Assembly (NCBI RefSeq): GCF_030440515.1
Contig: NZ_CP076543.1
Span: forward strand, 186,001 to 250,000
Length of the DNA stretch: 64,000 nucleotides
Source of the DNA: Streptomyces xanthophaeus
GTDB taxonomy: Bacteria > Actinomycetota > Actinomycetes > Streptomycetales > Streptomycetaceae
Direction of reading: 5' to 3'
The notes below the pieces were generated by a model, which made no database searches, was not told the origin of the DNA, and saw only the letters and a program-made list of their open reading frames with translations. Every line of letters starts with the position of its first letter. Positions within the stretch are counted from its first letter, which is position 1. Positions 17,423-25,222 of the stretch are shown here, in pieces. Position numbers and translations under genes: made by a program.

Positions 17423-18964
17423 CTAGGGCATCAACTGGTACTCGGGGAAGTTGCCCGGCAGCCGTTCTCCGTCCCGGCCGTCGGTGACGGCGTGCACGAG
17501 CAGTTCACCGCCGACGAACGCACCGCGCCAGGAGCCGCCGAACCCGCCGAAGAGCTCGTCGCGGTCGCCGCGCGAGCGGGGCTTGCCGTGGCCGAGTTTG
17601 AAGGCCCGGATCTGTGGGGCGAGCCGGGCGAAGGTGGCCGGATCGTCGGTGGACAGGGTCGCGACGAGGGCGCCGCCCGAGGCGTTCATCGCGGCGAGCA
17701 GCTCCGCCTCGGTGTCGACGAGGACGATCGTGTCGACGGGCCCGAAGGGTTCGGCGTGGTAGAGCGGGGAGGAGGCCGGCGGGCTGAGCAGCGTGAGCGG
17801 GGCCATGTACGCGGAGGTGTCCTGGCCCTCCAGGAAGCGGGCCGGATCCAGCGTGCCGCGGTAGAGCGGTACGGCGCCCCGCTCGATCGCCTCGGCGGCG
17901 TGGTCGGTGAGCTCCTTGGCCTTGGCGGCGTTGATGAGGGGGCCGAAGTCCAGCTCGGGCAGCGGGTCTTCGGGGTGCGCGACGGCGAGCGGGTGGCCGG
18001 TCCGGATGGCGGAGACGGCCGGCAGGTAGGCGGCGAGGAAGGCGTCGAAGGCGGTGCGCTGGACGACGAAGCGCGGGTAGGCGGTGCAGCGCTGCTTGCC
18101 GTAGTCGAAGAGCTTGGGGATGACCGCCGTCAAGGCGGACCAGTCGGTGTGCTCCCAGATGCCCCAGGTGTTGAGGCCCTCCTGCTCCAGGATGTGGCGC
18201 TTGCCGAGGTCGGTGACGGCGGTGGCGATCCGTGCTCCGGTGTCGCGGCCGCCGACGAAGGAGACGCAGCCGATCTCCGGGGAGCGTACGAGGGCTTCGG
18301 ACAGTTCGGCCCCGCTGCCGCTGACCAGGGTGACGGGGATGCCCTCGCGGCGGATCAGCGCGCCGGCGAGGGTGAGGCAGGCGAGCCCTCCGTCGGTGGG
18401 GGTCTTGGCGATGACCGCGTTGCCCGCGAGGGCCTGTACGAGCATGGCGTGGACCAGTACGGACATGGGGTAGTTCCAGCTCGCGATGTTGGAGACGGGC
18501 CCGGCGAGCGGGGACCGGCCCTCGGTCATGGCCTCGATGTGCTCCACGTACCAGCGGACGCCGTCCACGGCCCGGTCCACATCGGCCTGGGCGAGGTGCC
18601 AGGGCTTGCCGATCTCCCAGACGAGCAGGAGCGAGAGCAGTTCCCGGTGTTCGGCGAGGGCGTCGAGGGCGGCGGTGACCCGTGCCCGGCGTTCGGGCAG
18701 CGGGACGTGCCGCCAGGCGCGGTGCTCGTCGAGGCAGGCCCGTACGGCCGCACCGGCGGTCTCGGGGTCCAGCCGCGGCGGGCCCGCGACGGGGCTGCCG
18801 TCGACCGGGCTGGTGGCGGGCAGGCTGCGGCCGTCGGGCTGCCAGGAGCCGGCCCAGAGGTTGAGGACGCGGTCGTCGCGGAAGGCTTCGGGGGCGGTGG
18901 CCAGGGACCGCCGCCACGCGTCGGACCAGGCGGTACCGGGCTTGAGGGCGAGGGTGGGTGCCAT
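17423..18964 (-). CDS. Aldehyde dehydrogenase family protein
   Basis: A 513-residue NAD(P)-dependent aldehyde dehydrogenase. NASWNYP-type motif is seen as VSNIASWNYPMSVL; the general-base region is HILEQEGLNTWG; the nucleophile is in YGKQRCTAYPR (Cys of G-x-x-C-T); and FGPLINAAKAKEL and YHAEPFGPVDTIVLVD are typical. Sequence flavour is closer to the PaaN-like / atypical branch than to betaine aldehyde dehydrogenases, since the catalytic Glu loop differs from LELGGK. ATG 18964, with GCGGAG nine bases upstream. Substrate not predictable from the isolated context. Confidence 0.9.
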   Translation of the reverse strand: MAPTLALKPGTAWSDAWRRSLATAPEAFRDDRVLNLWAGSWQPDGRSLPATSPVDGSPVAGPPRLDPETAGAAVRACLDEHRAWRHVPLPERRARVTAALDALAEHRELLSLLLVWEIGKPWHLAQADVDRAVDGVRWYVEHIEAMTEGRSPLAGPVSNIASWNYPMSVLVHAMLVQALAGNAVIAKTPTDGGLACLTLAGALIRREGIPVTLVSGSGAELSEALVRSPEIGCVSFVGGRDTGARIATAVTDLGKRHILEQEGLNTWGIWEHTDWSALTAVIPKLFDYGKQRCTAYPRFVVQRTAFDAFLAAYLPAVSAIRTGHPLAVAHPEDPLPELDFGPLINAAKAKELTDHAAEAIERGAVPLYRGTLDPARFLEGQDTSAYMAPLTLLSPPASSPLYHAEPFGPVDTIVLVDTEAELLAAMNASGGALVATLSTDDPATFARLAPQIRAFKLGHGKPRSRGDRDELFGGFGGSWRGAFVGGELLVHAVTDGRDGERLPGNFPEYQLMP

Positions 18965-19179
18965 CTGTGGTTCTCCGCTCAGGGGTGGGCGGGGCAGGGA
19001 GGTGGCTCGTGTACGGCGGCCCTTCGCACGGGGGCGGCCGCACTCCGAGGCTACGGGGCATCACCGCGACCGTACGCAGCGTGGGTGCGAAATGGCCGGT
19101 GCCGGCCCCGAGCGGCGAGTCGCCCGGACCCCCCTGCGAGGTCCGGATCCCGCGCGGATCCCGCGCCTGAGGGGGGCCT

Positions 19180-19458
19180 TCAGTGCTTGCCGCGGCCCCG
19201 CTCGGGGGCGATCATGGCGACCAGCCCGTAGTCGAGCTCCGCACCGTCGACCAGCAGGGCCTCGACCGTGCGCGTGCTCGGGTCGATGTCGGCCTCGACG
19301 CCCTGTCCGCGGTAGCGGGGGTAGCCCGACGCACCCGTCTCACCGGTCGCCTCGACCGTGGCCGACCGCAAGGCCCGGTCCGCGGGGGTCTCGCCGCGCA
19401 GGTTCTCGATGTGCCCGGGCACCAGCAGGATCTCAAAGCTCTGCGGCTCTGTGCTCAT
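19180..19458 (-). CDS. Small conserved-looking protein of unknown function
   Basis: A 92-residue soluble protein, ATG 19458. FEILLVPGHIENLRGETPAD is followed by RSATVEATGETGASGYPRYR, GVEADIDPSTRTVEALLVDG and YGLVAMIAPERGRGKH. The pattern of short strands suggests a small beta-rich fold. No signal, membrane segment or known motif. Good codon bias supports a real gene. It is divergent from the receiver-like protein with about 95 bases between starts. Confidence 0.7.
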   Translation of the reverse strand: MSTEPQSFEILLVPGHIENLRGETPADRALRSATVEATGETGASGYPRYRGQGVEADIDPSTRTVEALLVDGAELDYGLVAMIAPERGRGKH

Positions 19459-19555
19459 GGACCGAAGCTACCGGATGAGGTGCCCCGGAGCGGGTGTGCA
19501 CACGCCCCGCCTCGTAGGCTCTGCGGGACCCCCCACGCGGATGAAGAGGAACGAC

Positions 19556-19945
19556 ATGAGCGGCGACACCCCGAGCAGGATCCTCCTCGTGGCGAAGGAG
19601 ACCACCCTCCGGGGCCTGCTGGAGCGCCTCCTCGTGGCCCGGGGGTTCACCGTGGTCGACGGCGGTACGGGCGTGAACACCGTCTCCCTGCTGGGCAGCG
19701 CCGGCCCGATCGACCTGGTGATCTGTGAGCGCACCGGGCCGGGCCTGGACGAGGTGGCGCTGTTCGAGGAGATCCGCCGGCATCCCGATCACGGGCGGGT
19801 GCCGATCCTCGCGCTGCCGCCCGCGGATCCGGAGTGCACGGTGCGCGCCCTGGAGGCCGGTGTGAGCGACTGTCTCGCGAAGCCGTTCCATCCGGCGGAG
19901 TTCGTGGCCCGCGTCGAACGGCTGGCCCGGCCGACCGCGGCCTGA
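19556..19945 (+). CDS. Stand-alone degenerate receiver (pseudo-receiver) domain
   Basis: A 129-residue protein made only of a CheY-like fold, ATG 19556 with GAGGA upstream. Strand 1 reads RILLVAKETT, where the conserved acidic pair is replaced by A-K-E. The phosphoacceptor position in DLVICERTGPG is Glu58 instead of Asp. The conserved Lys is kept (CLAKPFHPAEFVARVERL, K109). Without the Asp and the Mg-binding acids, classical phosphotransfer is not expected; Glu may mimic a phosphorylated state or the domain may be a protein-interaction module. It has no output domain and no kinase neighbour. Confidence 0.85.
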   Translation: MSGDTPSRILLVAKETTLRGLLERLLVARGFTVVDGGTGVNTVSLLGSAGPIDLVICERTGPGLDEVALFEEIRRHPDHGRVPILALPPADPECTVRALEAGVSDCLAKPFHPAEFVARVERLARPTAA

Positions 19946-20250
19946 TTCCGCTCTTCGGCCCCCGGCCGGTCGTCCGGATCCGGCCGGTCCGGAGCGGGCG
20001 GCGCGATTGGCCGGACATCGCCCTGGTCCGGGCCGCCCGGGGTTCCTACGATTCGGGCACCCGGTCTTCACCGACCGGGAATTGTCAGGGACATGCCCAG
20101 ATTCCCCTTCCTGGGCCTGCCCCGTTCCACCCTGCACACCGGTCTGTGACGACCCGGCCCCGCTCTGGCCGGCCGCACCCCCCACCCACCGGCACACAGG
20201 CATGCCCGCCTGCGCGCCGCCCGGTACCGAAAGCAGTGGATCGGAGAAAC
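19946..20250. other. Non-coding stretch upstream of DUF4360 gene
   Basis: 305 bases with no convincing gene. It includes short repeats of the CCGGATCCGGCCGG type just past the receiver gene (19970-19995), a possible -10 (TACGAT at 20047-20052) and a small hairpin ACCGGTCTTCACCGACCGG region near 20080. It probably carries the promoter of the secreted DUF4360 protein. Confidence 0.4.
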
Positions 20251-20901
20251 ATGTCCGGTGGATTCCTCGTGAGCGGCGCGATCGGCGCCCTGCTCACCGC
20301 CACCCTGCCCACGCACGCCACCCCCTCCACGATCGTGAACCCGCCGCCCGACCGCATCGTGATCGAAGTCGCCACGGTCAACGGATCCGGGTGTCCCAAG
20401 GACACCGCGCAGGTCGCCGTGTCCCAGGACAACACCGCCTTCACGGTGACCTACAGCCAGTACCTGGCCCAGGTCGGCGGCGGCGCCCCGCCCACCGCGG
20501 CGCGCAAGAACTGCCAGCTCAGCCTGATCGTGCACGTGCCCCACGGCTTCACCTACGCGATCGCCAGTGCCGACTACCGCGGCTACGCCTCGCTCGCTTC
20601 GGGCGCCAAGGCAACCGAGAAGGCGTCGTACTACTTCCAGGGCTCACCGGACACCGCCGCGCGCACCCACAACTTCAGCGGGCCGCAGGAGGACAACTGG
20701 CAGGCCACCGACGTGACCGACTGGGCCCAGCTGGTCTGGGCGCCGTGCGGGGTGCAGCGGAACTTCAACATCAACACCGAGCTCCGCGTGACCAGAGGCA
20801 CCTCGTCCCCCTCGTCGACCAGCTACATGACGATGGACTCCACCGACGGCAGCATCAACACCATCTATCACCTGGCCTGGAAGGAGTGCCCCGGCAAGTG
20901 A
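20251..20901 (+). CDS. Secreted DUF4360-family protein
   Basis: A 216-residue exported protein, ATG 20251 with GGAG upstream. A short signal peptide (LVSGAIGALLTATLPTHATP) precedes IVIEVATVNGSGCPKDTAQV, the typical DUF4360 opening in which a Cys follows G-S-G, then AFTVTYSQYLAQVGGGAPPT and RKNCQLSLIVHVPHGFTYAI. Late Cys residues (WAPCGVQRNFNINTELRV, AWKECPGK) suggest two disulfides. Relatives are secreted proteins of unknown function common in actinomycetes and fungi. The last 34 bases overlap the end of convergent cynR. Confidence 0.88.
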   Translation: MSGGFLVSGAIGALLTATLPTHATPSTIVNPPPDRIVIEVATVNGSGCPKDTAQVAVSQDNTAFTVTYSQYLAQVGGGAPPTAARKNCQLSLIVHVPHGFTYAIASADYRGYASLASGAKATEKASYYFQGSPDTAARTHNFSGPQEDNWQATDVTDWAQLVWAPCGVQRNFNINTELRVTRGTSSPSSTSYMTMDSTDGSINTIYHLAWKECPGK

Positions 20902-21836
20902 TCCGCCCCGCTCCCGGCCGTCTCCCGCTGCGCGTGCGCGCGCAGCGGGGGGCGGTACCCGCGTTCGCGGACCAGGCGCGCGGTGAGTTCGGTGAAGGCG
21001 CGGGCCGCGGTGCTCTCGTACGCGCTCTCCCGGCGCAGCAGGGTGACCGTTCGGGACGGCAGGGCCGGGTCGAGCGGTACGGGTCTCAGGTACGGGTGGT
21101 CGTGGGTGACGGCGTCGGGCAGGACGGTGGCCAGGGTGGTGCGCCGGACGATCTCGGTGAGGGCCTGCACGGAGTTCGCCTCGACCGCGATGTGCGGCCG
21201 TACGCCGTGGGCCGCGAGGTAGGCGTCGACGTGCTCGCGGGTGGCGAAGTCCCCGCTGAGCAGGGCCAGTCGGCGCGTCGCGAGGTCACTCACGGGCAGC
21301 GGTCCGGGATCCTCGCCGGCGGCGGTGACCAGGCCCAGGGTCTCCGTGAACAGCGGGGTCGCCGCGATCCCGGGCAGGTGCGGCCCCTCGAAGGCGAGTC
21401 CGAGCTCGTGCTCGTCGGCGAGCAGCCCGGCTTCGATCCGGTCCTGGGGCATTTCCCGGATCTCCAGGGTGATGCCGGGGTGCGCGCTGTGGAACCCGGC
21501 GACGAGCGGGCCGACGAGGTACGCCGTGAAGGTGGGGGTCAGCGCGAGGCGCAGATGGCCGCGGGAGAGGTCGGCCAGGTCCAGGACGGCGCGCTCGGCC
21601 GCGGCCAGGTCGCGTAGGGCGCCGCGCGCGTAGTGGACGTACGTCGCGCCGGCGTCGGTGAGCCGCACGGCGCGCCCGGTCCGGTCCAACAGCTGGACGC
21701 CGACGGTGCGTTCCAGCTGCTTCACCTGCTGGGACAGGGTGGGCTGGGAGATCCGCAGCTCTTCGGCGGCGCGGGTGAAGCTGCCGTGTTCCGCGACGGC
21801 GATCAAATAGCGCAGGTGACGCAGTTCCAGAGCCAT
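20868..21836 (-). CDS. cynR: LysR-family regulator CynR
   Basis: A 322-residue LysR regulator, ATG 21836 (MALELRHLRYLIAVAEHGSF). HTH: AAEELRISQPTLSQQVKQLE. The effector domain begins about residue 90 (LRLALTPTFTAYLVGPLVAG). The name rests on sequence flavour and context: it is divergent from carbonic anhydrase and cyanase genes, the cynR-cynTS arrangement known from E. coli, where CynR activates the operon in response to cyanate. A near-perfect palindrome lies between. An upstream in-frame ATG at 21890 would overlap the operator and is not preferred. The tail is rather long and arginine-rich, overlapping the DUF4360 gene. Confidence 0.9.
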   Translation of the reverse strand: MALELRHLRYLIAVAEHGSFTRAAEELRISQPTLSQQVKQLERTVGVQLLDRTGRAVRLTDAGATYVHYARGALRDLAAAERAVLDLADLSRGHLRLALTPTFTAYLVGPLVAGFHSAHPGITLEIREMPQDRIEAGLLADEHELGLAFEGPHLPGIAATPLFTETLGLVTAAGEDPGPLPVSDLATRRLALLSGDFATREHVDAYLAAHGVRPHIAVEANSVQALTEIVRRTTLATVLPDAVTHDHPYLRPVPLDPALPSRTVTLLRRESAYESTAARAFTELTARLVRERGYRPPLRAHAQRETAGSGADHLPGHSFQAR

Positions 21837-21873
21837 GGACCCGACTATAGATGGCATCGATGGCAGACATGGA

Positions 21874-21894
21874 TATTGCGTCTTGGACACAATA
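21874..21894. promoter_or_regulatory. CynR operator
   Basis: A 21-base inverted repeat with outer arms TATTGCGTC and GACACAATA around TTG, one mismatch between the arms. It has the T-N11-A core of LysR sites and sits 37 bases from cynR and 66 bases from cynT, the correct place for autoregulation and activation. Repeat observed, protein assignment inferred. Confidence 0.75.
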
Positions 21895-21960
21895 GATGCA
21901 GGTCATGCATGGTGGAACACGTCAAGCCCCGTACGGGGCGCATCCCCGGAGGGAGTGACC

Positions 21961-22575
21961 ATGCAGACCTTGCGGACCTTGCCCGGACCGCACGACCTCG
22001 CGGACGGCGTCGCGCGTTTCCAGCGCGAGGTGTTTCCGGCCAAGGCGGACCTCTTCGCCCACCTGGCCGAGGTGCACCGGCCGACGACCCTGTTCATCGG
22101 CTGTTCGGACGCCCGCGTCGTGCCGGAGCTGATCACCCAGAGCGAGCCCGGCGAGCTGTTCGTCGTCCGTACCGCCGGAAATCTTGTCCCCGCCCACGCA
22201 CCGGGCGCGGACGGGGTGGCGGCCAGTATCGAGTACGCCGTCGCCGTCCTCGGGGTCACCGGCATCGTCGTGTGCGGGCACTCCGCCTGCGGGGCGATGA
22301 CCGCCCTGGCGGAGGGCGCCGACCTGAGCGCCGCCGCCTCCGTCGCGGGGTGGCTGCGGCACGCGGACGCCTCGCTGGCCCGTACGGCGGGTGCCGCCGG
22401 CCCCGGCCGGCTGTCCGCCCTGGTCCGCGAGAACGTGCGCGCCCAGCTCGCCAACCTGGCCACCCACCCCTCGGTCGCCCGCGCACGGGCCGCGGGGACC
22501 CTGACGCTGCACGGCTGGGTCTACGACATCCGCTCCGGCGGTGTCACCGACGTAGCCGCCGCGGCGGCCGGCTGA
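21961..22575 (+). CDS. cynT: Beta-carbonic anhydrase CynT
   Basis: A 204-residue zinc enzyme that interconverts CO2 and bicarbonate, supplying bicarbonate to cyanase and retaining it in the cell. Zinc ligands C48, H107 and C110 are in FIGCSDARVV and VCGHSACGAM; D50 and R52 form the catalytic dyad. Start ATG 21961 after GGAG. HGWVYDIRSGGV near the C-terminus is typical. It is first of two genes; cyanase follows 63 bases later. Regulation by CynR through the palindrome upstream is likely. Confidence 0.95.
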   Translation: MQTLRTLPGPHDLADGVARFQREVFPAKADLFAHLAEVHRPTTLFIGCSDARVVPELITQSEPGELFVVRTAGNLVPAHAPGADGVAASIEYAVAVLGVTGIVVCGHSACGAMTALAEGADLSAAASVAGWLRHADASLARTAGAAGPGRLSALVRENVRAQLANLATHPSVARARAAGTLTLHGWVYDIRSGGVTDVAAAAAG

Positions 22576-22638
22576 CCCCTCGCCCCCGCATTCACTCCAT
22601 CCCCACGCGCTCACCCCTCTTCTCCGAAGGACACCTTG

Positions 22639-23109
22639 ATGCAGCACGCCCAGTTCGACCCCTCCGCCCGCCAGGCCCTGGCCGTCACCGCCGTCGACGC
22701 CAAGACCCGGAAGGACCTGTCCTGGCAGCAGCTCGCCGACGCGACCGGTCTGTCGGTCGCCTTCGTCACCGCCGCCCTGCTGGGCCAGCACGCCCTGCCC
22801 GAGGCCGCCGCGAAGGCGGTCGCCGGCCTGCTGGACCTGGACGAGGACGCGGTGCGGCTCCTGCAGACGATCCCGACCCGCGGTTCCCTCCCCGGCGGCG
22901 TCCCGACCGATCCGACGATCTACCGCTTCCACGAGATGCTGCAGGTCTACGGGACCACGCTGAAGGCACTGGTCCACGAGCAGTTCGGGGACGGCATCAT
23001 CAGCGCGATCAACTTCAAGCTGGACGTCAGGAAGGTCGCCGACCCCGAGGGCGGTGAGCGCGCCGTCATCACCCTGGACGGCAAGTACCTTCCGACGCGC
23101 CCCTTCTGA
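22639..23109 (+). CDS. cynS: Cyanate hydratase (cyanase) CynS
   Basis: A 156-residue enzyme that converts cyanate and bicarbonate to ammonia and two CO2 via carbamate. Catalytic residues R96, E99 ([11 protein letters not shown]) and S122 ([11 protein letters not shown]) fall at exactly the positions known from the E. coli enzyme, and the length is the family norm. The N-terminal helical domain ([20 protein letters not shown]) is the lambda-repressor-like part that helps build the decamer. ATG 22639, with GAAGG about ten bases upstream; a TTG directly before is not needed. Second gene of the cynTS operon. Confidence 0.96.
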   Translation: MQHAQFDPSARQALAVTAVDAKTRKDLSWQQLADATGLSVAFVTAALLGQHALPEAAAKAVAGLLDLDEDAVRLLQTIPTRGSLPGGVPTDPTIYRFHEMLQVYGTTLKALVHEQFGDGIISAINFKLDVRKVADPEGGERAVITLDGKYLPTRPF

Positions 23110-23115
23110 CCTGTC

Positions 23116-23135
23116 CGCGGGCGAGCTCGCCCGCG
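23116..23135. terminator. Perfect palindrome between cynS and a convergent gene
   Basis: A 20-base perfect palindrome (CGCGGGCGAG and its complement) seven bases after the cynS stop and ten bases before the end of the convergent gene. It would fold into a tight stem and probably serves as a bidirectional terminator. Confidence 0.6.
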
Positions 23136-23144
23136 CCGCTTCGC

Positions 23145-23597
23145 TCACCGAGCCGCCGGAAGGGCCGGTCGTGCCAGGCACTCGGACTTCCAGCGCTGGT
23201 GCTGCTCCTCCAGGCCGGCCAGCGCGCTGCGGAAGCGGTTCCACTCGGCCTCGTCGAACCGGACAGAGCGGCGCAGGTCGAGATAGGCCCGGACCACCGT
23301 GTCGTGGGCGTCGCCCGGGGCGGTCGGCAGGCCGCACAGGTTCTCGAAGCGCTCGTAGTGTTCGGACCCGCCGGCGTGTCCGGGTCGTACGGCGGAGCCC
23401 GTCCGGGGCGGCACCGTGGCCCGGTCGAAGTGACCGGCCGCACGGTCCACGTGGTCCGCCGCCGCGTCCAGCCGGCTCGCGCGCAGCGCCTCGATCGCCG
23501 CCCGTACGTCCGCCGCGATCTCCGCGAAGACCATGTCGTCTCCGTCCACGTGTCCGACGGCCGCCCAGCGGTCCGTTTCCGTGCCTTCCGGGTGCAT
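23145..23597 (-). CDS. Uncharacterised helical protein
   Basis: A 150-residue soluble protein, ATG 23597, AGGAGG nine bases upstream. After a short polar start (MHPEGTETDRWAAVGHVDGD) it is almost wholly helical: FAEIAADVRAAIEALRASRL, AADHVDRAAGHFDRATV, VVRAYLDLRRSVRFDEAEWN and RFRSALAGLEEQHQRWKSE. No known domain is recognised. Regularly spaced His and Arg residues suggest a helical bundle. It converges on cynS; the upstream 320 bases are free of genes. Confidence 0.78.
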   Translation of the reverse strand: MHPEGTETDRWAAVGHVDGDDMVFAEIAADVRAAIEALRASRLDAAADHVDRAAGHFDRATVPPRTGSAVRPGHAGGSEHYERFENLCGLPTAPGDAHDTVVRAYLDLRRSVRFDEAEWNRFRSALAGLEEQHQRWKSECLARPALPAAR

Positions 23598-23920
23598 CGC
23601 CACTCGCCTCCTGGACCTGCCGTGCCTCACCTCGTCCGGGTGAAGCGGGAGATTCCAGTGGGCATGATCGGAACACCTCCGGTCACGTCGCGAGCATTCG
23701 TGTCTTGACAGGGGCGGAAGGACATGCATAGAGCCTCCGGCCCGGTCGGGCAGGAGGCTCTGTGGCGTACGGTTCGGTGCCCACCCTGGCGGCCGGTCGG
23801 CCGCCGCGCGCCGGTGGTAGGGGGCGGATCCGCGAAACAGTGGATCCGGGTGGAACAAGCCGGGGCCCCGTGGGCACTCGCGCAGGCGTCGGAGGCCCCG
23901 GCTCGCACAAGGGGACTGCG
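23598..23920. other. Non-coding stretch between the helical protein and rodlin genes
   Basis: 323 bases with no convincing gene. It carries the rodlin terminator (23730-23761) and two short GTGGATCCG/GGCGGATCC repeats around 23824-23850. The remainder should hold the promoter of the 23145-23597 gene; TTGACA at 23705-23710 is on the plus strand and has no gene in front of it. Confidence 0.4.
23730..23761 (-). terminator. Terminator hairpin after the rodlin gene
   Basis: Inverted repeat AGAGCCTCC (23730-23738) / GGAGGCTCT (23753-23761) with a GC-rich loop that itself can pair. It lies 160 bases beyond the rodlin stop in the direction of transcription. Confidence 0.6.
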
Positions 23921-24334
23921 TCAGCTGCCGGCCGAGACGTTGCCCGACAGGACCGGGATGTTGTCCAGGATGTGGGAGAGCGGCTCGTCGCCCTTGGCCT
24001 GGGTGGAGTTCTCGGTGCACTGCTGGTTCTGCGGGTTCGACAGGACGTTGATGTCCTGGACACCGACGTTGGCGAGGACCGCGAGCAGGGACTGGGCGTT
24101 GACCTTGACGGGCAGGCCGATGCAGGGCTTGTTCAGGGTTCCCTGGATCGCGCCGAGCTGCGGGCTCAGGTCACCGCGGGTCTCCTGGTTGCCGTAGATC
24201 TGCGCGGCGCCGTTGCCCTGGACGGTGTTGATCCCGTTGTCGTTGCCGATGGCCATGGCCGGGGCGGCCATGGCCGCGCCCGCGCCGACGATCGACGCGG
24301 TGGCGGCGGCGGTGGCCATGAACTTCTTGATCAT
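23921..24334 (-). CDS. Rodlin (RdlA/RdlB-type spore-surface protein)
   Basis: A 137-residue secreted protein, ATG 24334 with GAAGGA upstream. A signal peptide (KKFMATAAATASIVGAGAAM, cut near AMA-IG) precedes the rodlin hallmark GNDNGINTVQGNGAAQIYGN, then GDLSPQLGAIQGTLNKPCIG, VGVQDINVLSNPQNQQC and ENSTQAKGDEPLSHILDNIP. Rodlins organise chaplin fibrils into the rodlet layer on aerial hyphae and spores. In S. coelicolor two rodlin genes sit as a divergent pair beside a chaplin; here a single copy is seen and no chaplin lies nearby. RdlA and RdlB cannot be told apart. Expression is expected to be developmental. Confidence 0.93.
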   Translation of the reverse strand: MIKKFMATAAATASIVGAGAAMAAPAMAIGNDNGINTVQGNGAAQIYGNQETRGDLSPQLGAIQGTLNKPCIGLPVKVNAQSLLAVLANVGVQDINVLSNPQNQQCTENSTQAKGDEPLSHILDNIPVLSGNVSAGS

Positions 24335-24426
24335 CAGTGGTCCTTCTGTCGCACGAGTGCACGGTGATAAGCACCTTGATCAACGGCTGCGGGGAGCGCA
24401 GGTTGCGACGCTTCACCCGAACAGCC

Positions 24427-25173
24427 CTACCGCGTCTCGTGCCCCCGGACGGCCACGCTCAGCTCGGCGACGTAGTGCTCCTCCACCCATCCGTCCGGGA
24501 ACCGCTCCATAAGGAGGGCGCGTTCGTCCTCCAGGAAGGCATCCGTGCCGGGCTCGCCGATGAGGAACAGGGAGTGGGTGGACAGCTTGGCCAGATGCGT
24601 GTCGACCGGGACGCGACGCGACCACGCCAGCCGGCGGTCGGTGAAGCGCAGCCCCTCCTGGGAGAGGGCGCGCTCGTTGATGTACCAGCCCGGGCCGAAC
24701 CGCTCCTCGATCCGGTTCTGCTGATCGGCGATCCAGCCGACCGAGGTGTCCGGGTCGTTCTGCCACACCGCCAGGGCCCCTCCGGGGCGCAGCACGCGCA
24801 GGGCCTCGGGGACGGCGTGCGCCGGATCCGTCCAGTGCCAGGACTGCGCGTAGGTCAGCAGGTCCAGGCAGCCGCAGGCCAGCGGCAGCCGGTTGCCGTC
24901 CGCGCGGATCAGCGGGGTGCCGGGGTTGCGGCGCCGGAACTCCTGCGCCATGCCCTCGCCCGGCTCCACCCCGACCACCAGGGCCCCGCGGGCCTCCAGG
25001 AGGGCGGTGGCGATCCCCGTTCCCGCTCCTACGTCGGCGACCCGTGCTCCGGCCAGCGGAAAGCCGGCCATCTCCGCCAGCGTGTCGAAGAGCGCGGGCG
25101 GGTACGCGGGGCGATGGGCGGCGTAGCGTGCGGCCGCGGAGCTGAAGGAACGAGCACGGGATTCGTTCGTCAT
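24427..25173 (-). CDS. Class I SAM-dependent methyltransferase
   Basis: A 248-residue methyltransferase. FSSAAARYAAHRPAYPPALF is the typical opening of the Methyltransf_11 group; motif I is VADVGAGTGIATALLEARGA, followed by VVGVEPGEGMAQEFRRRNPG, then LTYAQSWHWTDPAHAVPEAL and VLRPGGALAVWQND. Start ATG 25173, overlapping upstream in-frame codons of the divergent ligase; ATG 25182 is an alternative. Substrate unknown. The rodlin gene follows on the same strand 92 bases later but looks independently transcribed. Confidence 0.87.
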   Translation of the reverse strand: MTNESRARSFSSAAARYAAHRPAYPPALFDTLAEMAGFPLAGARVADVGAGTGIATALLEARGALVVGVEPGEGMAQEFRRRNPGTPLIRADGNRLPLACGCLDLLTYAQSWHWTDPAHAVPEALRVLRPGGALAVWQNDPDTSVGWIADQQNRIEERFGPGWYINERALSQEGLRFTDRRLAWSRRVPVDTHLAKLSTHSLFLIGEPGTDAFLEDERALLMERFPDGWVEEHYVAELSVAVRGHETR

Positions 25174-25222
25174 GTCGTCCATGATGCCGGTGTCCCGGAG
25201 CGGCGCGGAGAGGCAGTCCCCC

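Noticed and set aside
19180..19458. Assigning the 92-residue protein to a toxin-antitoxin or DUF family
   Set aside because: No recognisable motif; naming it would be a guess.
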